Below, piece after piece: positions 1 to 5,367 of a stretch of 7,525 nucleotides of DNA (position 1 is the first letter of the stretch; each line of letters opens with the position of its first letter). Origin of the DNA: Bacteroidetes bacterium UBA955. GTDB taxonomy: Bacteria > Bacteroidota > Bacteroidia > NS11-12g > UBA955. Under the pieces are notes generated by a model. It saw only the letters and a list, made by a program, of their open reading frames with translations, was not told the origin of the DNA and searched no databases. The position numbers and the translations under genes are program-made. The stretch lies in contig DBCP01000009.1 in NCBI GenBank assembly GCA_002293105.1, positions 1 through 7,525 of the forward strand, given 5' to 3'.

Positions 1-255
1 TCGATGATGAGTACGCCAATCATCAATGCGCCTCAAAGCGGTATTTTGGGGATGCACAATATTGTTGAGCGCCCAGTGGTTGAAAACGGTCAGATCGTAA
101 TCCGCCCCATGATGTACTTGGCGTTGAGTTATGATCACCGGATCATTGATGGACGTGAAAGCGTGAGTTTCTTGGTGCGTGTAAAGCAGTTGCTTGAGAA
201 TCCTCAGATGATGCTCGATGGCAAGAAGCCTGAAGAACGCGTTTTGGGATTGTAA
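1..255 (+). CDS. sucB: 2-oxoglutarate dehydrogenase E2 component (dihydrolipoyllysine succinyltransferase), C-terminal end, partial
   Basis: This is the last 84 residues of the E2 core enzyme of the 2-oxoglutarate dehydrogenase complex. It transfers the succinyl group from lipoamide to coenzyme A in the TCA cycle, in the cytoplasm. The reading frame is open at base 1, so the lipoyl, peripheral-subunit-binding and most of the catalytic domain lie outside the window. The acyltransferase signature is plain: [10 protein letters not shown] near the start of the fragment, then [18 protein letters not shown]. It holds the catalytic His (codon 136-138) and Asp (codon 148-150) of the DHRxxDG motif. 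The wording STPIIN...GMHNIVERP favours the succinyl rather than the pyruvate (acetyl) E2. The gene ends with TAA at 253-255 and faces the zinc exporter gene across 80 bases. The Bacteroidota synonym is odhB. The E2 call is very sure; the substrate call is fairly sure. Confidence 0.93.
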   Translation, partial: SMMSTPIINAPQSGILGMHNIVERPVVENGQIVIRPMMYLALSYDHRIIDGRESVSFLVRVKQLLENPQMMLDGKKPEERVLGL

Positions 256-269
256 TCCAATTGTTGTTT

Positions 270-307
270 ACAGCAGTTTCATCAAGCCCCATTTGGGCGA
301 CGGCTGT
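270..307. terminator. possible weak bidirectional terminator hairpin between convergent genes
   Basis: The 80 bases between the two convergent stop codons hold an outer 5-bp stem, ACAGC (270-274) with GCTGT (303-307), and an inner 4-bp stem, GCCC (286-289) with GGGC (295-298), separated by an unequal internal loop. On the plus strand it is followed by CTTTAGTTTAG, only moderately T-rich. On the minus strand no T-run follows. The position is right for a terminator shared by both genes, but the stem is weak and the call rests mostly on location. Confidence 0.3.
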
Positions 308-335
308 CTTTAGTTTAGCCAAATTAATTTGTCCG

Positions 336-1199
336 TTAGACCGCACTGGTCTCTAAAATGCAATGGTGCACATTTTCGTGCTCGATTTCATGTCGTACCC
401 TGTCCTTAATTGCTTCTTGATCCTTAGCACTTAACTGATTGTCTAACATCAAATGGGCTGTCATGGCGTTACGTGTGGTACTCAAAGCCCATATATGCAG
501 ATGGTCCACGGCGGTTACTCCGGGAATACTGAGGATTCGGGTTTCAACCAAAGCGATGTCGATGCCTTCAGGTACGCCATCCAAACTCAACCTCAAACTT
601 TGCTGAAATACATTCAAAGTGCCGATTAAAATTACCATACATACCAGTATGCCAAGTATGGGGTCGATGATCGTAACTCCTGTATAGTTAATGAGTAAGC
701 CCCCAATTAAGACAGCAAGACTCACACCGGCATCCGCAGCCATGTGCAAATAGGCGGCCCTAGAGTTGAGTTCGTTATTACTCATGAATAAGAGTGCTGT
801 TGCCGTATTGATGATTACGCCAACGCCAGCCACCCAACTTACAACACTGCCGGATGTGGGTTGTGGATCAATGAACCTCGTGTATGCTTCATATCCCATA
901 GAACTGATAGCGATGAACAACAACACACAGTTAGCCAAAGAAGCCAAAATGGTGGCCTTGGAAAATCCGTAGGTGTATTCCCTCGTGGGTTGCTTGGCCG
1001 CCATCTTGAAAGCAAACAAACTAATGATCAGCCCTGCAACGTCGCCCAAGTTGTGCCAAGCATCGGCCAATAGCGAAAGGCTGTTGATTTTTACACCATA
1101 GCCAAACTCGACAGCAACAAACACAAAGTTGAGTATGATGCCCGCCAAGAATCGAGGGCCCATGCTGTTCTGTGGTGCGCTATGGCTGTGATTGTGCAT
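336..1199 (-). CDS. cation diffusion facilitator (CDF) family zinc exporter, ZitB/CzcD-like
   Basis: A 287-residue inner-membrane antiporter that most likely exports Zn2+ (possibly Cd2+ or Co2+) from the cytoplasm in exchange for protons. The N-terminus is His-rich (H2, H4, H6), followed by six predicted membrane helices up to about residue 195. The transport site is recognisable: H49 and D53 in the second helix (DAWHNLGD, with D46 just before) and H152 and D156 in the fifth (HMAAD). That HD-HD set is typical of Zn-transporting ZitB/CzcD members. A cytoplasmic ferredoxin-like domain follows from about 205, with the family hallmark VDHLHIWALS (231-240) and a His-rich end (HEIEHENVHHC, 270-280). 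Length is normal. The ATG at 1199 lies 15 bases after the sprT-like stop, with no clear Shine-Dalgarno sequence. It is probably the last gene of the four-gene minus-strand operon. The family is certain; the metal is inferred from motifs. Confidence 0.93.
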   Translation of the reverse strand: MHNHSHSAPQNSMGPRFLAGIILNFVFVAVEFGYGVKINSLSLLADAWHNLGDVAGLIISLFAFKMAAKQPTREYTYGFSKATILASLANCVLLFIAISSMGYEAYTRFIDPQPTSGSVVSWVAGVGVIINTATALLFMSNNELNSRAAYLHMAADAGVSLAVLIGGLLINYTGVTIIDPILGILVCMVILIGTLNVFQQSLRLSLDGVPEGIDIALVETRILSIPGVTAVDHLHIWALSTTRNAMTAHLMLDNQLSAKDQEAIKDRVRHEIEHENVHHCILETSAV

Positions 1200-1214
1200 G
1201 AGTAAAAGTGCAAA

Positions 1215-1835
1215 TTACTGATTTAATACGGGTTTGCACTGCATCAAACCGGGAACCAAATAGATTTTCCCAGATTGTCTTTCTGTACAACGAAACCGGG
1301 TGCGCATTTTTTCCATTTTCTTGAATTGACGTCCATCCTGTGTTTCAAAAACCAATCCGGTGGGTATCTCTTCGACCAACACCCACTCTGAATCTACGTC
1401 GTATTTTCTCAAAGTTCTCACCAATTGCGCATCGGTGCAACTGCTGGCTTTTGGATTTTTGAGGTATTTGTTCAGTGCCGCGTGGATATCTGTGGGTAAC
1501 AAGTTGTGTTGTACAATTGGGGTACTGACAACTTGGAATTCGCGCTTCCATTCCAAGCCGTGGGGAGGGACGCGCGGACCTGATTTTTCAAAATTCAAAA
1601 GATGCGCAACCTCATGCATGAAAGTGATGAGGAATGCGAAGGGATTTAAATCGCGGTTAATGGATATCCGATGGCTGTTGTCTTCGGTCGGCGGACGGTA
1701 ATCGCCGAGTTTTGTTAATCTGGGGTTTTTTATGCGAAGCTGGATTTTGTGCTTCTCCATCAAATCGGCCGCATACAACTCACTGCCTGCAGGCAAGTAT
1801 TTCCGCAATACGGGTATGAGTTGTTCTTTGTTCAC
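1215..1835 (-). CDS. SprT-like domain protein, putative zinc metallopeptidase
   Basis: A 206-residue soluble protein with a SprT-like zincin domain. The zinc site is HEVAH (H74, E75, H78), with a likely third ligand at H92 in the PHGLEW segment. SprT-like domains also occur in eukaryotic Spartan/SPRTN, which degrades DNA-protein crosslinks, but bacterial members are mostly uncharacterised, so the substrate is unknown. The C-terminal part (about 155-200) has the position and basic character of the family's zinc ribbon, but few cysteines remain (C183 in RFRCTE and C201), so a CxxC ribbon is not seen. The start is GTG at 1835-1833. It is the only upstream option in frame, because the codons above it run straight into the lhgO stop (TAA at 1847-1845), which lies in the same frame. 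The 9-base gap to lhgO suggests translational coupling. The domain is sure; activity is inferred from intact zinc ligands. Confidence 0.88.
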   Translation of the reverse strand: MNKEQLIPVLRKYLPAGSELYAADLMEKHKIQLRIKNPRLTKLGDYRPPTEDNSHRISINRDLNPFAFLITFMHEVAHLLNFEKSGPRVPPHGLEWKREFQVVSTPIVQHNLLPTDIHAALNKYLKNPKASSCTDAQLVRTLRKYDVDSEWVLVEEIPTGLVFETQDGRQFKKMEKMRTRFRCTERQSGKIYLVPGLMQCKPVLNQ

Positions 1836-1844
1836 GCCAGAGAA

Positions 1845-3047
1845 TTATGCCAGTTTTTTCATCGCGCGCTCGGCAACTTCCAAGCCAATGGATAGGGAAC
1901 TTGTTGCAGCCGGACTTGGGGCATTGAGTACGTGGATGAATGACGCAGTTTCTTGAATGTAGAAATCATCGATCAGTCCACCATCTTTATCGCAAGCCTG
2001 TGCACGAACGCCGGCACCAGCGGGCTCTAAATCGTCTTCTTGGATCGCAGGGACCAATTGTTGTAGTGCTTTCACGAAAGCGGGTTTGAAGAAGGATCTG
2101 TGATATTCGCCCAATCCCGTTTTCCAATATTTGCTTGCTACCTTGCGGAAGCCACCAAAAGATATGCTCTCCCAGAATTCGCTCCACTTGAAATCCGTTT
2201 TCTTGTAACCCTCGCGCTGGAATGCAAATACAGCATTCGGACCTGCTTCTATTTCTCCGCTAATTCTCCGTGTGAAATGCACACCCAAGAATGGGAAATT
2301 GGGATCCGGCACAGGATAAATCAAATTTTTGACCAAATGGGCTTTCTCCGGTTTGATGCTGTAATACTCCCCACGGAAGGGAATGATTTGCATGTTTAAT
2401 TTTTCACCGGCCATCGCTGCCACTTTGTCGCAATACAATCCCGCACAGTTAATGACCATTGTGGCCTCGTAACGCGCCGTGGTTGTATGGATTACCGCCC
2501 CCTTTTCAGACGGCACAATCGCCTCGATTTTCACAGAAGTTAGAATCTGTCCGTTGGGATGTTCTTGGATTTTCTCAGCCAATTTTGCCGCAACTGCTTT
2601 GTAATCTACGATGCCCGTTTGTGGTACAAATACGCCCTTAATTCCACTGCAATGGGGCTCGTACTGCTTGATTTCTTCTTGACTTAAAAAGCGAAGGCCT
2701 GAAAGTCCGTTTTGAATTCCTCGCTGATAGAGTGCTTCAAGTCCAGCGATTTCTTCAGGTTTGATGGCTACGATGATTTTTCCGCACAAGTCGTAATCGA
2801 TGTGTTCTGCTTTGCAGAAATCCAATAGCATGTCATATCCGCGTAAACAATTTTGCGCCTTCAAACTGCCAGGCTTGTAGTAAATGCCTGAATGGATGAC
2901 CCCGCTGTTGTTTCCAGTTTGGTGTTTGGCCACACCGTCTTCCTTCTCCAAAATGGTCACGTTCAAATTCTCATTCAATTTGAGTAGTTGATACCCCGTT
3001 GAAAGTCCAACAATACCCCCGCCAATAATCAATACATCTGTTTTCAT
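1845..3047 (-). CDS. lhgO: L-2-hydroxyglutarate oxidase/dehydrogenase (FAD-dependent)
   Basis: A 400-residue flavoprotein of the DAO (D-amino-acid oxidase-like) superfamily. It oxidises L-2-hydroxyglutarate to 2-oxoglutarate, a metabolite-repair or lysine-catabolism step, usually passing electrons to oxygen or the quinone pool. The N-terminal Rossmann motif is IIGGGIVGLSTGYQL (7-21), ending in the acidic residue of TILEKE. The LhgO signatures follow: HQTGNNSGVIHSGIYY (42-57), PFRGEYY (223-229), VHFTRRISGEIEAGPNA (256-272), AGVRAQACDKDGG (345-357) and the C-terminal FAD-binding NAPSPAATSSLSIG (375-388). The ATG at 3047 was chosen because it places the Rossmann strand at the protein start and gives the usual length of about 400. 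An upstream ATG at 3143 would add 32 basic, non-homologous residues that overlap the DUF2851 gene. It starts 17 bases after the DUF2851 stop and ends 9 bases before the sprT-like gene. Its product is the substrate of the dehydrogenase encoded at the window's left edge. Confidence 0.95.
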   Translation of the reverse strand: MKTDVLIIGGGIVGLSTGYQLLKLNENLNVTILEKEDGVAKHQTGNNSGVIHSGIYYKPGSLKAQNCLRGYDMLLDFCKAEHIDYDLCGKIIVAIKPEEIAGLEALYQRGIQNGLSGLRFLSQEEIKQYEPHCSGIKGVFVPQTGIVDYKAVAAKLAEKIQEHPNGQILTSVKIEAIVPSEKGAVIHTTTARYEATMVINCAGLYCDKVAAMAGEKLNMQIIPFRGEYYSIKPEKAHLVKNLIYPVPDPNFPFLGVHFTRRISGEIEAGPNAVFAFQREGYKKTDFKWSEFWESISFGGFRKVASKYWKTGLGEYHRSFFKPAFVKALQQLVPAIQEDDLEPAGAGVRAQACDKDGGLIDDFYIQETASFIHVLNAPSPAATSSLSIGLEVAERAMKKLA

Positions 3048-3064
3048 GAATCGGTAGCACAAAG

Positions 3065-4390
3065 TTAAGGGCTGCTGCCCATGAATGGCAAGTTTAAAAT
3101 GTGTCGTCCTATGCCGCAGTCTTTGCATCGTTTGATGGAACAATATTGGCGATGTTGTCCGATGAGCGACTGACTAATTTTTGTCGAAGAATTTTTAATT
3201 CCCAGGCAATCCAATTGTTTGGTGATGCGATTGTGCTCTGCTGGAAGTTGTTCCAGTAAATCCATCGCCAGGGCTGAATGTTGGGGTTTGTGTGATTCCA
3301 AGCCATACGCAAAGAGGAAGGGGATCAAACCGTTGGTAATGACTTGTAAAGTGTGCTGCCGGCCGTTGTGGGTGACATGTTGCGCACTTGCATTTCCGAG
3401 TGAAAAGTGCTCTTTCCAATAATCCGAAGCGTTGGAGGAGAAATGGTCAATCCAAAAGCGCAAATTTGAATTGGGTGGATGAAAGAGTATCTGTAAGTCA
3501 GCATCGCAGCGCATGAGCCAGTCAGAAAATTGTGCCATGCGGATTTGGGGGAATGCACTCGGGCGGATTTGCTTGGTATTCCAAAGCGGATTACAGGGCG
3601 CGAAGCCATGTTTGAGTTGCAAATACTCATAGCGATGAATCAATTCATTGTGGTAATTGTCGGGCTGGGATTTGAAAATTTGACCGTCTTCCAACTTATT
3701 CATATCGCTGGATTCCGCACCCAACCACCCCGCTTGTCCGAACAAATAGGCAGTAAGCGTGATAGGGTTTCGATTTCGCATCATGAACGGTTTTTGCAAA
3801 TGCTGAATCATTCGTTGACTGGCTGATTGATTGGCCTTGCCCATCCAAGCTGTAAAAATCAACTCCAACGCCGTGAACCACCAATCTCCATTGTGTTGTT
3901 GAAGGATCGATAATACGTTGGAAGTTTTTTCATTCATTCGTTTGGTGAGTGCGATGTTCAGCTGTGACTCTTTTACTTGTTTATCACACAGCGATAGCAG
4001 CGGTAGGCATGGTAGCAGTGGGTCTTTTTGAAATTCGCTGATTTTATTTTGGTCGATACGATGTTTCAATTGCAAACATTCTAGCGCCTGGCCGTTTTCG
4101 AGGTAGCAATCTTTGTTGTTGTCGAACACCACATGAAGCACCGTTTGGTTGTATCGAGGGTCTGTGTGATGTTGGTGTGCGTACCAATCGGATGCCTTGG
4201 TATGTATTTCTATCGCGCCGTAAAGAAGAACGCCATCGATTGAAATTTGAGCGTTCAGAAAATCGGGACCGTTCTGGTGATTCCAATCGCCCCGATGAAG
4301 TATTTGTAATATTCTTCCCGAATCCGTTTTTAAATGTTGGGGGTAGAAGGCTTGCTGTGCCCATATGTTCTGCAGTCCAATCTCTTTCAC
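3065..4390 (-). CDS. DUF2851 family protein of unknown function
   Basis: A soluble protein of about 441 residues belonging to DUF2851, found chiefly in Bacteroidota. No function is known to me. The N-terminal third carries the family core: GDWNHQNGPDF, then GAIEIHTKASDWYAHQH and VLHVVFDN. The middle is rich in Trp, Gln and His, with a second conserved block (ITLTAYLFGQAGWLG). The extreme C-terminus has the family's cysteine cluster, QYCSIKRCKDCGIGRHIL, a possible small metal site. I place the start at GTG 4390-4388, because the family normally begins just before the 'LQxIWxxQxF' segment and this start gives MKEIGLQNIWAQQAF. The only other in-frame choice is TTG at 4411 (7 residues longer), and that codon sits inside the dyad at 4398-4419. 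A TGA at 4429-4427 closes the frame above. It is the first gene of the minus-strand operon. The family is confident; the start is less so. Confidence 0.88.
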   Translation of the reverse strand: MKEIGLQNIWAQQAFYPQHLKTDSGRILQILHRGDWNHQNGPDFLNAQISIDGVLLYGAIEIHTKASDWYAHQHHTDPRYNQTVLHVVFDNNKDCYLENGQALECLQLKHRIDQNKISEFQKDPLLPCLPLLSLCDKQVKESQLNIALTKRMNEKTSNVLSILQQHNGDWWFTALELIFTAWMGKANQSASQRMIQHLQKPFMMRNRNPITLTAYLFGQAGWLGAESSDMNKLEDGQIFKSQPDNYHNELIHRYEYLQLKHGFAPCNPLWNTKQIRPSAFPQIRMAQFSDWLMRCDADLQILFHPPNSNLRFWIDHFSSNASDYWKEHFSLGNASAQHVTHNGRQHTLQVITNGLIPFLFAYGLESHKPQHSALAMDLLEQLPAEHNRITKQLDCLGIKNSSTKISQSLIGQHRQYCSIKRCKDCGIGRHILNLPFMGSSP

Positions 4391-4397
4391 TGCACAA

Positions 4398-4445
4398 AGG
4401 TCATTGGCCAATAGGACCTCGCCAAATCACGACCTGCCAATTGGC
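4398..4445. promoter_or_regulatory. TTGGC/AGGTC repeat array with dyad, candidate operator or 5'-UTR hairpin for the DUF2851 operon
   Basis: Read on the minus strand, the word TTGGC occurs at 4440-4436, 4425-4421 and 4411-4407. The first two copies are followed closely by AGGTC (4435-4431 and 4419-4415), giving a tandem period of 14-15 bases. Two perfect 10-bp palindromes are embedded: GCCAATTGGC (4436-4445) and ATTGGCCAAT (4403-4412), with centres 33 bases apart. The second is flanked by AGGTC (4398-4402) and GACCT (4415-4419), making a 22-base dyad with a 2-base bulge. It ends 7 bases before the proposed GTG start. It could bind a dimeric regulator on DNA or fold in the leader RNA with a GGCC loop. 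The repeats are seen directly; a regulatory role is inferred. Confidence 0.45.
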
Positions 4446-4515
4446 GAACTTTGCAACGCTGAAATCCTGTGTAGTAAAAATCGCAATGATAATCCATTTT
4501 TCAGGGAGGATACGT

Positions 4516-4523
4516 TAATTTTG
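4516..4523 (+). promoter_or_regulatory. candidate Bacteroidota -7 promoter element (TAATTTTG) for the glycosyltransferase pair
   Basis: TAATTTTG matches the Bacteroidota sigma factor -7 consensus TAnnTTTG at every fixed position and lies in the only intergenic space above the two glycosyltransferase genes. No clear TTG -33 element is visible at the expected spacing, so support is limited. If used, transcription would begin around 4527-4531, a few bases before the ATG at 4534, so the mRNA would be leaderless or nearly so. Confidence 0.35.
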
Positions 4524-4533
4524 TCCATTCGTC

Positions 4534-5337
4534 ATGAGTATCAGCAAACTATCCATTGTGATCCCTGCCTATAATGAGGCCAAGACCATTCACCATATTT
4601 TGAATAAGGTGGCGGCGGTTCAATTGATTCAAGGCATTCAAAAGGAAGTGATTGTAGTGAATGATTGTAGTACCGATAATACGGCGACTGTTTTGCGCGA
4701 TTATGCCGCCCAACATCCCGAAATGGGATTGCAGCTTTTTGATCATCCTGTGAACAAAGGAAAAGGAGCGGCGCTTCATACGGGTATTGAGAAGGCAACG
4801 GGCGATGTGCTGGTGATTCAAGATGCCGATTTGGAATACGATCCAAACGAGTTTAATATTCTTCTGAAACCCATCACCGATGGTTTTGCGGATGTTGTTT
4901 TTGGCAGTCGCTTCATGGGTGGGAAACCCCACAGGATTTTGTTCTTTTGGCACAGTATCGGCAACAAATTCCTGACGTTTTTGAGTAACATGTTGACGAA
5001 TTTGAATCTGACCGATATGGAAACGTGCTATAAAATGTTTCGCACCGATATGGTTCAGTCGCTTCGATTGCAAGAAAAACGTTTTGGTTTCGAGCCAGAG
5101 GTAACGGCTAAAATTGCGCGCATCCCTGGTGTGAGGATTTATGAAGTGGGGATCAGCTACTATGGAAGGACCTTTGAAGAAGGCAAGAAAATTGGCTGGA
5201 AAGATGGTTTTAGGGCCATTTATTGCATTCTGAAGTACAACGCGAAAAACGCATTGAAATACTTGTTGTTGCTCGTATTGGCCGCAGCCTTGGTCTTGGG
5301 TGCCTACATGGGACTCATGGCTTGGGCGATGCTGTAA
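4534..5337 (+). CDS. family 2 glycosyltransferase, DPM1/GtrB-like polyprenyl-phosphate sugar synthase
   Basis: A 267-residue GT-A fold enzyme of the dolichol/polyprenyl-phosphate hexose synthase group. It probably moves a hexose from a nucleotide sugar to a polyprenyl phosphate at the cytoplasmic face of the inner membrane. Motifs in order: IVIPAYNEA (8-16), [10 protein letters not shown] (41-50), [11 protein letters not shown] (74-84), the metal-binding [10 protein letters not shown] (95-104, D97 and D99), VFGSRFMGG (122-130), the acceptor-side TDMETCYK (160-167), [10 protein letters not shown] (184-193) and a basic [17 protein letters not shown] segment (209-225). One membrane helix closes the protein (about 243-265). 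That is fewer than the two C-terminal helices of GtrB/ArnC, so it is monotopic or DPM1-like. No earlier in-frame start exists, since TAA at 4516-4518 closes the frame. A GGGAGGA at 4504-4510 is too far upstream to act as Shine-Dalgarno. It is followed 30 bases later by a GT-C gene. The sugar is unknown. Confidence 0.9.
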   Translation: MSISKLSIVIPAYNEAKTIHHILNKVAAVQLIQGIQKEVIVVNDCSTDNTATVLRDYAAQHPEMGLQLFDHPVNKGKGAALHTGIEKATGDVLVIQDADLEYDPNEFNILLKPITDGFADVVFGSRFMGGKPHRILFFWHSIGNKFLTFLSNMLTNLNLTDMETCYKMFRTDMVQSLRLQEKRFGFEPEVTAKIARIPGVRIYEVGISYYGRTFEEGKKIGWKDGFRAIYCILKYNAKNALKYLLLLVLAAALVLGAYMGLMAWAML

Positions 5338-5367
5338 AGCGAATTTTTTGTTAATTTCAATAACACC

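Noticed and set aside
247..258. GGATTGTAATCC inverted repeat over the E2 stop codon as a terminator
   Set aside because: The stem is short with a 2-base loop and has no T-run after it, so it is not a stable hairpin.
143..346. Minus-strand open frame of 67 codons spanning the E2-CDF gap
   Set aside because: It overlaps the E2 coding end and the CDF gene end, has no recognised domain, and only about 80 bases are free of other genes. Chance is the simplest explanation.
3048..3143. Upstream ATG at 3143 extending lhgO by 32 residues
   Set aside because: The extension is basic, lacks homology to LhgO, overlaps the DUF2851 3' end, and would move the Rossmann motif away from the N-terminus.
4504..4510. 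GGGAGGA as a Shine-Dalgarno site for the glycosyltransferase gene
   Set aside because: It ends 23 bases before the ATG, too far, and the frame has a stop at 4516-4518, so no alternative start would bring it into range.
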